Assembly (NCBI RefSeq): GCF_001540865.1
Contig: NC_033628.1
Coordinates: 4,450,831 to 4,514,830, forward strand
Length of the DNA stretch: 64,000 nucleotides
Direction: 5' to 3'
DNA from: Ananas comosus
Lineage: Eukaryota; Streptophyta; Magnoliopsida; Poales; Bromeliaceae
The notes under the pieces were generated by a model. That model made no database searches. It was not told the origin of the DNA and saw only the letters and a program-made list of their open reading frames with translations. Positions 44,760 through 56,206 of the stretch are shown here, one piece after another. A program made the position numbers and the translations under genes. Numbering within the stretch: the stretch's first letter is position 1; the number at the start of each line of letters is the position of its first letter.

Positions 44760-46290
44760 CTCCACCTTGAATTTAATTCGTCTCAATGCTCCTTAACCCT
44801 TCGTGCTCCGTCTTCTCCAAACGCCCCATAGGGCCTCAAATGTTGCCAACTGCCACCAAGTCCAAACAATACTTGAACTTGGCAATAGTAAGAGATTTAG
44901 TAAGCATATCCATCGGATTGTCCTCAGTACCAATTTTCTTAACAGTCACTGTGCGCTTCCGAATCACATCCTGAACAAAGTGAAACTTATATCGATGTGT
45001 TTTGTCCTCTCATGAACATCTGATATTTAGACAAATGAATAGCACTTTGACTGTCCAAATAAATAATCGTCGGATCCTAACAAGAAGTAAGCTCTCCAAA
45101 TAAACCTCTTAACCACATAGCTTCCTTCACACCCTCTGTCATAGCAATATATTCCGCCTCCGTCGTAGACAAGGTAACAATAGGTTATAGTGAAGTTTTC
45201 CAACTAACTGCACATCTGCCAATAGAGAATACATAACCTGAAAGTGATCTCCTCATATCCAAATCATCTGCAAAATTCGAATCAACATATCCAACCACAC
45301 CATCCTTACACTTCCCAAACTCCAAGCAAGTGTTAGTGGTACCTCGTAAGTATCTCAAAATTCACTTAACAGCCCGCCAATGAGTCTTATCAGGATTAGT
45401 CATATATCTGCTAACCATACTCACTGCGTAGGAGACGTGTGCAAACCATGGCGTACATGATGCTCCCGACTGCACTAGAATAGGGAACATGAGACATGTA
45501 CTCCCGCTCATCATCGGACTGCAGTAATCTCTCAGCGGACAGTATGAAATGCGCCGCAAAAGGAGTGCTTGCCGATTTTGCATCTGTTATTCCGAAACGC
45601 TTTAAAATCTTCTCTATATATTTCTCCTGTGTCAAATGCAGTAGTCCTGACTTGTTGTCCCTCTTAATTTCCATACCAAGAATTTTCTTAGCAGCACCTA
45701 GATCTTTAATCTCAAACTCACCCTTAAGTAAAGCCTTCAATTTATTTATCTCAACTATGTCGCTGGAAGCAATTAACATATCATCGACATAGAGCAACAA
45801 ATATATGAAAGATCCCTTATCAAGCTTTCTGAAGTACACGCAACTGTCACGTTTGCTTCTTGAGTATCCGTGACCTGTCATGAAGGAGTCGAACCGCTTG
45901 TACCATTGTCGAGGAGACTGCTTTAAGCCATAAAGCGATTTTTTTAACAGGCAAACATGGTCTTCATTCCCTTCAACAATGAATCCCTTCAGCTGTTTCA
46001 TATAAATTTGCTCCTCAAGTTCTCCATGCAGAAAAGCTGTCTTAACATCAAGCTGCTCAAGATACAGGTCATTCATGGCTACTAACGATAAAAGAATACG
46101 AATAGAAGTATGCTTCACGACGGGTAAGAAAAATATCATTAAAGTCAACACCTTCTACTTGACTGTAGCCCTTAGCAACTAAACGAGCTTTATACCTTGT
46201 ATCTTCCACGCCTGGGATTCCGCCTTTTTTCTTGAAGACCCACTTGCAGCCGACAATTTTCTTGCCGGTAGGCGGTTTTACCAACTCCTA
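44760..46290 (-). pseudogene. Tork copia RT and RNase H, broken
   Basis: RT starts after the stop at 46288-46290 (Trp of NRTWELV as TAG). It has KPPTGKKIVGCKWVFKKK, shifts frame near 46140, then QLDVKTAFLHGELEE, SLYGLKQSPRQW and LLLYVDDML with the catalytic YVDD. A further shift near 45430 and a TGA at 45362-45364 precede RNase H, recognisable by STTEAEYIAMTEG and, after more shifts, MLTKSLTIAKFKY. The product would be reverse transcriptase; it cannot be made here. Confidence 0.85.
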
Positions 46291-47705
46291 TGTGCGATTC
46301 TTATGGAGAGACTCTATCTCCTCATTCATTGCCATCAACCACTCTACAGAACTGGCACAAAAAATAGCTTGATTATATGTGGAAGGTTCACTTTCTTCTT
46401 CTGTATCTTGTGCCACTGAAAGAGCGTAAGCAACCATATCTTCATAACCGTATCTCTGCGGTTGTTTGATCTGTCTCCTCGCTCTACCTGTAGCAATGCT
46501 CTGTCTCTCAACTTGTGGGGTTTTAGTTACTGAGGTGTCTGTCGACTGAACTTGTTCTGACTGAGAAGAATTCTGCGACTGAACTATACCATCGGTCTCT
46601 ACCTCCACCTGCTTGCTATCACTCGGGGTCTCATCAGAAGAATTACGGTTAGGATATAACATAGCAGATTCATCAAACGTGACATCCCTACTAATAATTA
46701 ATTTAGACGATTCAGAATACCACAATCTATATCCCTTAACCCCCGATGCATAACCAATAAAAATGCACTTTTTAGCCCTAGGTTCTAACTTACCTTCATT
46801 GATATGAACATAAACAGGACAATCAAATATTCACAAATTAGAATAATCAGAAGGGCTACCAGACCATACCTCCTCCGGAGTTTTGCAATCAAGTGCTGAA
46901 TGCGGAGATCGATTTACCAAATAGTATGCCGTAAAGATCGCTTCTGCCCAGAAATTCTTAGCTAAGCCAGCATTAGAGAGCATACAACGGGCTCTCTCTC
47001 TAAAAGAGTTCTGTTCATCCGTTTGGCCACCCCGTTCTGCTGTGGAGTATACCTAGCGGTTTTATGTCTAACGATTCCTTCATTCTTGCAAAATTCTTTA
47101 AACTCTGACGAACAGAATTTAAAACCATTGTCGGTCCTTAATCTCTTGATCTTCTTTTCAGTTTGCTTCTCAATCATGACCTTCCACTGCTTGAAATAAT
47201 TGAACACCTCATCCTTACTTTTTAGAAAGAACGCCCACACTTTACGAGAATAGTCGACAAAAAAAGTCAACATATATCTAGCACCACCATGAGTAGGAGT
47301 ACGAGAGGGTCCCCAAAGATCAGAATAAATATAGTCCAGAGTACCTTTTGTCCGGTGAACTGCGGCCTTAAAGCTGACTCTCTTTTGTTTGCTAAGAAGA
47401 CAATGCTCGCAGAAGTCCAACTTTTCTAAACTCTGACTACCAAGTAGACCTCTCTCGCGCAACTTCATCATACCATATTCACTCATATGGCCCAGTCGCA
47501 TATGCCATAATCTGGTGTTATCAGAATCTGACATAGAGGAAGAAGTCACCGCTGCTGAACCTGTCATAGTGGAACCCTGTAGAACATATAACATGCTGGA
47601 CAACTTGGCCTTCATCACTACAAGATTTTCTTTAGCGACCTTCATTAATCCATCAGCTGAAGAATACTTAAAGCCTTTAGTATCAAGTGTACCCAATGAG
47701 ATCAA
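46291..47705 (-). pseudogene. Tork copia integrase, catalytic Glu changed to Lys
   Basis: A GAG-pre-integrase part (RLWHMRLGHMS ... CEHCLLSKQKR) gives the HHCC finger. The core has DLWGP and RTDNG for the two Asp, but the third position reads NGVAKRMNRT where the family has NGVAERMNRT (codon 47022-47024). A frameshift near 46985 (ERE instead of ERA) ends the first frame at 46962. The C-terminal part resumes at 46725 (LWYSESSKLIISRDVTFDES) and reaches the TAG at 46288. Inactive by both changes. Confidence 0.85.
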
Positions 47706-48037
47706 ATTTTTCTCATATTCGGAACATGCCGAACCTCAGATATAGTTCTCACTACTCCATCGAACATTTGTACTCGAACAGTGCCAATTCCAATGACTGT
47801 ACACTTAGAGTGATTTTTCATCAATACATCTCCACCTTCAATAGGCTTGTACGCCGAGAACCATTCTCTATGCGTGCAGATATCAAAAGAACATGCGGAG
47901 TCCATAAGCCACTCATTTTGTCTGCGTGTTTTATCCGTAACTGTGAAGACGATATCATTTTTATCTGATTCTCCTGCTGCAACATTTGCTTCTGCTTCAG
48001 TATTGGTGTTTTTCTGATCATTGGTTTTTATCACCAT
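47702..48037 (-). pseudogene. Tork copia protease
   Basis: The translation has WLMDSACSFDICTHREWFS, the copia aspartic protease motif with Ala where Gly is usual (DSG to DSA). It ends at a frameshift near 47705, where VRHVPNMRK should lead into ISLGTLD. The frame also differs from gag by a shift near 48020. Confidence 0.8.
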
Positions 48038-48794
48038 TATTCTTCTGCTGCTCTTTATTTTTCAACTTGAAACAGTCAGCTTTTATGTGACCCTTCTTCT
48101 TACAATAACCACAAATCAGATTCTTGTGCTTTGACTTTGATCTAGATGTACCTCTATTACCGGAACCCTTCTCCCGAGACCTCCCTCTAGCGACCAGATC
48201 TTGTCCTGAAGCTTCACCTGTCTCGTTGCTTATTTGCATGTCAATTCTCTCTTTTGAAAGTAAAGAGGATTTAACATCATCGAGATATAGAGTATCTCGT
48301 CCAAACAAGAAGGTCTCACGAAAATTCTTATAAGAGGGTGGTAGAGAACATAATAATAAAAGAGCTTCATATTCCTCCTCGATTTTGACATCTACCGAGC
48401 GGAGATCCATAAGAATAGAATTAAATTCATCTAAATGCGACTTAATAGAGCTACCTTCCGTCATGCGCAACATGAAGAGACGTTGCTTCAAATATAACTT
48501 GTTGGTGAGAGACTTCGTCATGTAGAGAGACTCGAATTTAAGCCAAAGCCCTGCAGCGGTTTTTTCATCCAAGACCTCGCGCAATACCTCATCGGATAAA
48601 CATAATTGTATTGCCGTAAGAGCTTTGTCATCAATCACCTCCTTCTGCTCCACCATCAACGAATCGGGCATTTTTTCTTTTCCCAACAGTGCTTTCTGCA
48701 ATCCTTGCTGCGTCAATATAGCACGCATCTTGACTTGCCATAATGCAAAACTGTTGGTCCTGTTAAATTTCTGAATCTCGAACTTCGTCGTCAT
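48018..48794 (-). CDS. gag: Tork copia gag
   Basis: The start is ATG at 48794 (MTTKFEIQKFN), the usual N-terminus of Tork/Tnt1 gag; the frame is open further upstream, but the start is chosen by family. A UBN2-type gag domain spans most of the protein (LWLKFESLYMTKSLTNKLYL, SLPPSYKNFRETF). A zinc knuckle CGYCKKKGHIKADC binds RNA near the C-terminus. About 258 codons are open. It would form virus-like particles. In intact relatives gag continues into protease; here the frame ends at 48018 because of a one-base shift. Confidence 0.8.
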   Translation of the reverse strand: MTTKFEIQKFNRTNSFALWQVKMRAILTQQGLQKALLGKEKMPDSLMVEQKEVIDDKALTAIQLCLSDEVLREVLDEKTAAGLWLKFESLYMTKSLTNKLYLKQRLFMLRMTEGSSIKSHLDEFNSILMDLRSVDVKIEEEYEALLLLCSLPPSYKNFRETFLFGRDTLYLDDVKSSLLSKERIDMQISNETGEASGQDLVARGRSREKGSGNRGTSRSKSKHKNLICGYCKKKGHIKADCFKLKNKEQQKNNGDKNQ

Positions 48795-48819
48795 CTTAAT
48801 CCTCAAAGGGAATAGAAAA

Positions 48820-48830
48820 GCTCTGATACC
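48820..48830 (-). other. Primer-binding site of the Tork element
   Basis: The minus strand reads GGTATCAGAGC, complementary to the initiator tRNA-Met 3' end. The first T of the usual TGGTATCAGAGC and the adjacent about 80 bp of LTR are missing, so the deletion touches the LTR/PBS junction. Confidence 0.75.
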
Positions 48831-49384
48831 TTTTCTTATATGGTTCAGCCAACGGCTTACGTGCATGAGCGAAGACGGAGCAAATACTTTATTAATATCG
48901 AAAAGACGGAGTACAAAGAAGATCTCTCAAAAGACCAAAATTTAATTAGATCAAAAAAGCCGCAACAAGCAACTCCAAAACGAAGGACTTCTCTCTCAAT
49001 CCGTACGGACCAAAAATTAGCCTTAATTAGCCGGCGGTTGGGTCTTTACCAATGTGTATGGCTTAATTAGAGCTATGCATAATTAAAGGCTACGGCACCT
49101 CTCCATTGCGCACCATGATGTTGCCACGTAACCACCAGCACTTCTTAGGCCCTTTAATTAGAGCTCCTTGTTAATTAGAGCATGGCCTCTTACTTGGGTC
49201 ACGGCGTCATTAACTTGGCCTTAGCATGTATATATAATACATGTCTCCTAACTAGAGTGTAATTCTAATTCAATTAGAATTACACTTCTAATTATAATCC
49301 ATATATGCCAAATTAAATCCAATCCCAATTAGATTAAAATTTAACTCCAATTTAGATAACTACAAATTTAAACCAAATATAACA
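48831..49384 (-). mobile_element. 5' LTR of the Tork element, internally shortened
   Basis: 554 bp against 635 bp in the left LTR. The missing part is the end next to the primer-binding site. Several substitutions separate the two LTRs in the aligned part, so the insertion is not recent. Confidence 0.8.
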
Positions 49385-49389
49385 CATCC

Positions 49390-50054
49390 TCTATTTGTCC
49401 TTGCTGCTTTTTGAAAAATTTGTGTTGAAATGCATTCCCCGATATTCTCCCCACATCAAAGAAAGGGCAACCTTGGGTTGCCATCTCAACCAATTATGTG
49501 CGTCACCTTCTAAGCAATGAGCAGCTATGTGTATCTCGTCTTGTTTGGAATTATATAAATCTTTGAAGAGCTTTTCATGATATCAACCCATACTTCTACC
49601 ACCCATGGCTCCATGGCCTTTCTATTGAGGTCAAACTTCCAAAAAATTGCTAGAGTACTCCGAGCTTGCTCTTGCTCAGCCTTAAGTGAGGCCTGATCTG
49701 CGACAGAAGTGTCGAAAGCGTCAGCAAAGGATAAGCTATCATTGAAGTGGCTGTCCTTGTAGTCCTCGCATTAGCATTTGGTGTAGCAATAGTAACAAAG
49801 CGCATATTCTGCTCTTGAGTCCCATGGGCTGCATCTAGCTGTTGTGCCATAGACTCATGCAGTTTCTGAATTTGTTCCACCTGTCGTTGAGTGGCCTCAG
49901 CTTGCCTCTCAGCCACCGTCGCTTGCCTCCGAACTACTCCCACTAGCGCAGTCATTTTCTCTCAAAGCTTCCGTACTTCACTTGACCTAGTCTAGTCTTG
50001 AGCTTCAGGTGGTGTTGGTGTAGACCTAGTCGAGGGTCGCCCATGGTGAGCCAT
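49390..50054 (-). pseudogene. Gypsy (Del/Tekay-like) gag, N-terminal part
   Basis: The start ATG is at 50054 (MAHHGRPSTRSTPTPP). An early TAG and a frameshift lead to MTALVGVVRRQATVAERQ and a coiled-coil-like Gln-rich segment. After more shifts, traces of the capsid domain (EPWVVE, WLRWQP-like) extend to the Tork insertion at 49384. The rest of gag continues at 44066. It is dead by several frame changes. Confidence 0.7.
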
Positions 50055-51115
50055 TTCAGCTATCTGCAACATGACAAAATTAATTACCCAACAAATAAAT
50101 AAACACTTAATATTAATCAGCACAAAGCATATATAACTTAATCCCTATTATGCAGAAGTGAAGAACATAACCTTTTACATTTACGACATCATATTGTCTG
50201 GAGCCAATATAATTATCAAACAGAAAAAGATGTGACATCTTCGATTGGTCTTCAATTCACTTCCGCCATAATATGGAGACTCAACACGATCCACTATTGG
50301 TCTCCAGAGATGACAATGCTAGCTAACTCACAATCTTAATTTCTTGTTGTGCTCACTGGCCAATGATGAGGGCTTTGAAAAGAAATAGCAACAAGGACGT
50401 GAGAACTATAAAAATAGATTTCAATGGGTTTAGCCGCCAAAAGAGATCGACGACCTACACTACTAGGTCAACACGAGGCATCAATATAAGGAATATTAAA
50501 ATAATGATAAAATAAAGAAAATAATAATAATAAGTGTGATATAGTACTATCATGCCTCTACAATGATGAAATTTACTGTCAATCAGCTAGTCTAGTATAT
50601 TATGCGTCAACTGTGTTAAGTAAACATTGCCAGTTGCCCAATCATGGCGACCGTCTCTGAGTTCGGCTAAGCCTGTGGTGTGCCTGAGAGTTGCCGAACA
50701 ACACACAAACCCACACAAGCACCCAACTAAAATGGCTCGAGTTCACGCCAGCCATATGGCTACACCTCCAGAGGACTGTTTCGCTGGGGCGCGACCCCAT
50801 GCAAGTAAACAAGTAGCTGAGTTCAAGTTGACTCTTGTAGGCTATGGTCACATGTTATGATCAACAAGATCTCATAATGCTTTTATTATCTTATTAAGTT
50901 CCCAATTTATAGTTTGTACATCTTTTATCATGCATATAAAAGAATACATAAATAGCAACTACCCTGTAGAATTTCCCTTGTAGAATTTCACAATACCAGA
51001 ATAGTAATGTGCATGGTTCACGGATGAGAAAAGAGAGACAGAGGGGGGTCTTCAATTTTGGAGTACTGTCACCCACCAAAAATCACGGAACTTCGTTCCA
51101 CAGTTGTCCTTACTC

Positions 51116-51656
51116 GGGGTGTCAAGAGCCGAACACAACACGAGCGAGTTGGTGCTGGTTCGTATTCAGCTTGTTTCATAAATGAGCCGAACACGAACTG
51201 ACTCATTAAAGTCTCAAGTCGAAAAATTTAGCTCGTGTTCGACTTGTTTATTAACGAGCCGAACACGAGCTGGCTCACAAATAATAAATTAAAAGAACTA
51301 GAAAAAATATATATAGGAAATAAATTTTTTAGATCTTATCCATTAGATTTTGATGTAATTGTTGAAACTTTTCATATAAATTAGCTTTTTCATAATTGAG
51401 TTGCACTTAATATTTAGGTTGAGCTAAAAATTAAATGATAAAAATTTGTATTAATTAGATATTTATAATTATTTATTTATATATAAAATATATGTATTCG
51501 AACTGTTATCGAGCCGAACACGAAAAAACTGTCCCCAGCTCGTGTTCAGCTCGTTTATTAAACGATTTAAAAAAAATTCAGCTCATGTTCGGCTAATTTC
51601 GAGCGAGCCGTAAACGTGCTAGCTTGCAAACAACGAGCTAGATTAATTGCCACCCC
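51116..51656. mobile_element. hAT-like MITE rich in GAGCCGAACACGAGC words
   Basis: GGGGTGTCAAGAGCCGAACAC at the left and inverted GGGGTGGCAATTAATCTAGC at the right form the ends. GAGCCGAACACGA words recur in both orientations at both arms. The middle is AT-rich. This type of element is common in plants. No clear 8-bp target duplication was read. Confidence 0.65.
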
Positions 51657-52139
51657 TAGTCCTAACCCTCGCAACCGCCAAGAAATCTTTAACAAACAAT
51701 TTCTACTCATCAGAACCCATCTAAACAAATACCTATTTCAGAAACCTCAAATCCTCCTCCTAAATCAGTATTTCTAAAAGAAACTATTCAAAACCCATGA
51801 ATTAATCACCAAATTAACCCAAACCTTACTTCTACTTCACGAAAGTCGTGTCGAGGCTCAGGAACAATTCTCCGAGAGACCCCTCTTTGCTGGCCTAAGC
51901 TGGAATTCTAGCTTCGGAGGGTGGTCTAAGGGAAACGTAGAGGTTAGGTTTTCTAGAAGTAGAAAGAGAGTAAGGAAGAAAGAAAGGAAGAAGATGAAGA
52001 AGAGATGAGAAGTTGGGGATTTCGCAGTGCATAAGTGGTGGAGGAAGCTACCTATACAGGGTGAGAGGGTATTTATTAGGCGGTAATAATTTATTTAAAC
52101 CTCTCAAAATAAAGAAATTGCAATATACTGGAAACTAAG

Positions 52140-52460
52140 TCAGCGGCAGGTTTTGAGCACCCGGAAGCATTTTTCTGATCGAGCTCTCCATCCATAAGTT
52201 TCGGACGTCCACACCACTATTGGATTGATTTCAGATGCCCGAAGAACATTTCGGATGCCCGAATAATTAATCGGGACAGCAAACTGAGTTCTTGAGTTGA
52301 GCACCCGGAAGAAGTTTTGGGCGTCCGATACATAGTCTGAAGGTTTAGGATGCCCACAGGGCAGGGCAATTTGGGCGCCCAAAACTAAGTCGGTTCACAG
52401 TCCCACTACGTCGGTTTCGTGCTCTGTATAGGTTTTGGCCGCCCAAAGGTTAATTAGTCT
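52140..52460. repeat. Cluster of GGGCGCCC/GGACGTCC-type words in the LTR
   Basis: TTGGGCGCCCAAA, TCGGACGTCC, GGGCGTCCGA, GATGCCCGAA and AGCACCCGGAAG recur about ten times in 320 bases. They are variants of one GC-rich palindromic core, placed upstream of the TATA-like region on the minus strand. Confidence 0.6.
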
Positions 52461-52823
52461 GGGCGTCTTGAAGTTCACTAAATCTCAAGTTTCAGCAGAC
52501 TAAGTTTTCGGACTCTGTTTTCACATGCGTTTGGACTCAAACTCGAACCAACTTCATATAATTTTGCCAGAACCTTACAAACAATATAGAAGATGACTTC
52601 CTACTAGAACTTTTGATAGGAGGTTATGCCTGGTCTATCGCCAGGTCAAAAGTTTCAAAATCCCGCAAGAAAAAAAATTCAATTTAAGAAAATTAAATTT
52701 CAATAAGAGGTTCGAGGGTTTAATTATTATTATATGTATAGTATTCTCATATTGAGACGACACAGCTGGAAGACGATGAATCTTTCACCTCTTTCAATAA
52801 ACATGATAAATGTAGGAGTGCGG

Positions 52824-53350
52824 CTAGGATGCTTATGGAAGCATGGAGGGCTCCGTGCTTTTACTTTGTTTTCGATGTTCGGACTTTCGAATCAACGATC
52901 GGCTCTGTTAGACTTGATCTAGAATATTTGAAGTACCTAGAAAATAAATTTTACGATTTTTCGATATCATTTGCCTAGTGATCGAAGTGGCTCAAAATCA
53001 ACGGCTGAAAATAAAAATCTTACAAAATATGATGATATGATATTAAAATTTTAGATCAGAGTTATTGATCTTGTTTTATATGGTATAAAAAATTTTCCAT
53101 CAAAATTTTATATGATTTGGATATTTCTACACCGTTAAGCTTGCAACCGGCTTACCACGGCTGTTAAAATTATTGATTTTGAGCCCCTTCGATCACTAGG
53201 CAAATGATATCGAAAAATCGCAAAATTTATTTTCTAGGTACTTCAAATACTCTAGATCAACTCTAACGGAGCCGATCGTCGATTCGAAAGTCCGAACAAC
53301 GAAAACGACTTGGAAGCACGGAGGCCTCCGTGCTTCCATAAGCATACTAG
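52824..53350. mobile_element. Foldback MITE, family F, copy C (527 bp)
   Basis: CTAGGATGCTTATGGAAGCA... is inverted at the right end as ...TGCTTCCATAAGCATACTAG. Inverted similarity runs about 90 bp, to CGATCGGCTC(C/T)GTT, and continues weakly inward. The core AACGGCTGAAAATAAAAA is shared with copy A. Confidence 0.75.
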
Positions 53351-53421
53351 TACAACTCTAAATGTAGTGAGCTAATGACGGAACCATCACTATCAAGATA
53401 CTAATCATACTAGTAAACAAA

Positions 53422-54036
53422 TGTGATGTATCTAAATTATCCACAACTAAGATATGCGAGATTGGAGTAAATGAAGTTGAAAGAGAAAAATCCAGGCACA
53501 ACCACAACAACAACAACACAAGATTTACGTGGTTCACCCAAACCGGGCTACATCCACGGGCACGGAGAGATCAAATCCACTATCAAATAAGGAGATTACA
53601 AGATTTGGTTAGAGATTACCACTCTATTACAATGGGCTTGCAATCTTCTAATTAGGAAAAAACCCTTTTTGCTACACCTTCATCTAAGCACCTTTCGAAT
53701 TCGCGAAACCCGCTTCGAAATGCCTCTTAGAATTCTTCCAATCAACCTTGGAAGCTTTTGAATCAAGCAAGAAAAACAAGAGAGCTCTTTTTCAACCCTC
53801 TCTACACCTCTCTTTTTTATCTCAAGAAAAGAAAAATCTAGAGAACAAAATAAAATGAGAACTCCCCCTTTCTAAACCCAAAGAGATTCTCTCTTAACAC
53901 CACTTAGCCCAACATACCAAATGGATCAATTAAAGCCCAAACCAATTACTAACTAGCCCATTACATAAGTTGTTGAACCAAACCCAAAATAAAATCAATT
54001 AGGATAATAAGTAAATTTGATATCACTAACCCAACA
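53422..54036 (-). mobile_element. Copia solo LTR, Tork-related
   Basis: On the minus strand it starts TGTTGGGTTAGTGAT at 54036 and ends about 53422 (TACATCACA). It contains ACGTGGTTCACCCAAACCGG and ATCCACGGGCACGGAGAGATC, counterparts of the Tork LTR phrases at 44150-44200. Flanks ACAAA/ATAAA may be a one-mismatch target duplication. No internal region is present. Confidence 0.55.
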
Positions 54037-54351
54037 ATAAACGATTCAAGATCTTTCAAATTTTCCCTGGTACTATAGCATTTAGTTGGTCGAAGTAGGA
54101 TTAGTTTGCAAAATAAATTTTTATCAGGATTATTTGGCCAAATATAAATTTTGTAAGATTATTTTGAAAAAAAAATTTAAAAAATATGTTGTCACAAAAG
54201 GATTAATGGCTGCAATTAGAACACATGGATGGGAAAAAAAAAAAAAAAAAAAGAAGAAAAGAAAGAGAATTAACTTACACCAAAGAGATTTAAATGCTCC
54301 AAACTTTTGGAAATTTGAAAGGATAAATAAATTGATAGCACAGATAAGAAC
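54037..54351. other. AT-rich sequence with A-run
   Basis: No gene is supported. A long A/AAG tract at 54235-54270 creates a Lys-rich ORF that is not real. Confidence 0.5.
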
Positions 54352-55215
54352 TATAAATGGTTGATATCTTCTGGTAAAAGAAAGATTACAATAGTAAATG
54401 AAGTGCAGTAATTAGTAACACTATATGGCACTCGGTGGTGCAATTTCGAACCAAGCTTTTAAAATTATATATCTACTATAATATTCAGAAAAAATATTAT
54501 AGTCCTTATACTTACTCTCTCTTGCCTCTCTATCTTAAATCCTAGCTAGAATTCTAGGGAATTAATTAATTTTTTTGTTATAGAATTATTAGGGAATACC
54601 AGCTTTTGGATTAAAATTAAATATGTTGAAAATTTATTTGATATTAGTTATACTTTATCGACAACCCCAACATACCCCTTTACGGATTAGTTATAAAATA
54701 AAAGAAAAGTCTTTTCTCCAACATATCAAATTATAAAAAACTAGTGTTTTGAAATGTAAAACAGAGGCATTGATACCAAACAAGGCCTTAGTTACATGTT
54801 TTGATTCGCCAACTCAGTTTTAAATTTGAAATAGTAACTTATGTTTTAAAATTTCATTTTGAAGTTTAATTATTAAGTCTAAATCCAAATTTTTAATTCA
54901 GTTGTATGGTTTGAATGGCCAACTCGGTTTTACATTTTAGATAATGACTTATATATGTTTTCAAATTTCATTTTGAATTTTAATTATTAAGTCTAAATCC
55001 AAGTTTGTAATTTAATTTTACATTTTGATTTTTAAGCTCGAATTTAAATTTAAAATTAGAGGAGTTCTTCTCCACTTTTAAATTTTTGATGCGGTTCATT
55101 CATTTGTGTTCTATGGCTTAGAATATTTATTTATTTATTTATTTTTAGTTGTGACCTATAATAGAAGGTCACTTTTAGAGAGGTAATGATTACCGGGTAC
55201 CTAAAAAGAAATAAT
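54352..55215. repeat. 864-bp inverted repeat, left arm
   Basis: It pairs with 55343-56206 without indels: positions x and 110558-x are complementary wherever checked. It is AT-rich with no gene; it includes a phrase about CTCTCTTGCCTCTCTATC near 54510 and its inverse near 56025. Confidence 0.9.
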
Positions 55216-55342
55216 AGACCACACGCTTTATTAATGTCATATTTAACCACTTGAATAGAAAAAGGAAAGCGAAAGAGAAGAGAGATGTATTAATAATACA
55301 GTGAGGTACAATTACTTAATTACTATCATATTAAAATATCAA
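55216..55342. other. 127-bp loop of the inverted repeat
   Basis: Unique sequence between the arms, with no motif recognised. A loop this short between long perfect arms would form a strong hairpin or, alternatively, marks the turn-round of a chimeric read. Confidence 0.85.
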
Positions 55343-56206
55343 ATTATTTCTTTTTAGGTACCCGGTAATCATTACCTCTCTAAAAGTGACCTTCTATTAT
55401 AGGTCACAACTAAAAATAAATAAATAAATAAATATTCTAAGCCATAGAACACAAATGAATGAACCGCATCAAAAATTTAAAAGTGGAGAAGAACTCCTCT
55501 AATTTTAAATTTAAATTCGAGCTTAAAAATCAAAATGTAAAATTAAATTACAAACTTGGATTTAGACTTAATAATTAAAATTCAAAATGAAATTTGAAAA
55601 CATATATAAGTCATTATCTAAAATGTAAAACCGAGTTGGCCATTCAAACCATACAACTGAATTAAAAATTTGGATTTAGACTTAATAATTAAACTTCAAA
55701 ATGAAATTTTAAAACATAAGTTACTATTTCAAATTTAAAACTGAGTTGGCGAATCAAAACATGTAACTAAGGCCTTGTTTGGTATCAATGCCTCTGTTTT
55801 ACATTTCAAAACACTAGTTTTTTATAATTTGATATGTTGGAGAAAAGACTTTTCTTTTATTTTATAACTAATCCGTAAAGGGGTATGTTGGGGTTGTCGA
55901 TAAAGTATAACTAATATCAAATAAATTTTCAACATATTTAATTTTAATCCAAAAGCTGGTATTCCCTAATAATTCTATAACAAAAAAATTAATTAATTCC
56001 CTAGAATTCTAGCTAGGATTTAAGATAGAGAGGCAAGAGAGAGTAAGTATAAGGACTATAATATTTTTTCTGAATATTATAGTAGATATATAATTTTAAA
56101 AGCTTGGTTCGAAATTGCACCACCGAGTGCCATATAGTGTTACTAATTACTGCACTTCATTTACTATTGTAATCTTTCTTTTACCAGAAGATATCAACCA
56201 TTTATA
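55343..56206. repeat. 864-bp inverted repeat, right arm
   Basis: Reverse complement of 54352-55215, ending exactly at a single N (56207). The left arm continues outward into unrelated sequence, whereas the right arm is cut by the join. Confidence 0.9.

Larger units (their letters stand above)
44067..49384 (-). mobile_element. Tork-like Ty1-copia element (5318 bp), TSD CATCC
   Basis: CATCC flanks both ends (44062-44066, 49385-49389). The left LTR is 44067-44701 (TGTT...AACA, 635 bp). The right, in element orientation the 5' LTR, is 48831-49384 and lacks about 80 bp beside the primer-binding site. The order gag, protease, integrase, RT, RNase H on the minus strand defines copia. The gag start MTTKFEIQKFN and the LTR phrase ACGTGGTTCGGCCAAC-like point to the Tork/Tnt1 group. 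Frameshifts and stops throughout make it defective. It lies in the gag of an older gypsy element. Confidence 0.9.
50055..52730 (-). mobile_element. Putative leader and 5' LTR of the Del-like gypsy element
   Basis: The segment lies directly upstream of gag. Its layout matches the family Y LTRs: a palindrome cluster (52140-52460), then a TATA-like AT-rich part near 52070-52100, then a pyrimidine-rich transcribed region (51940-52010 on the minus strand). LTR ends and primer-binding site were not found, so the boundaries are approximate. A hAT-like MITE at 51116-51656 interrupts it. Confidence 0.45.

Noticed and set aside
54086..54364. Lys-rich ORF
   Set aside because: Created by an A-run; continues into the inverted repeat; no domain.
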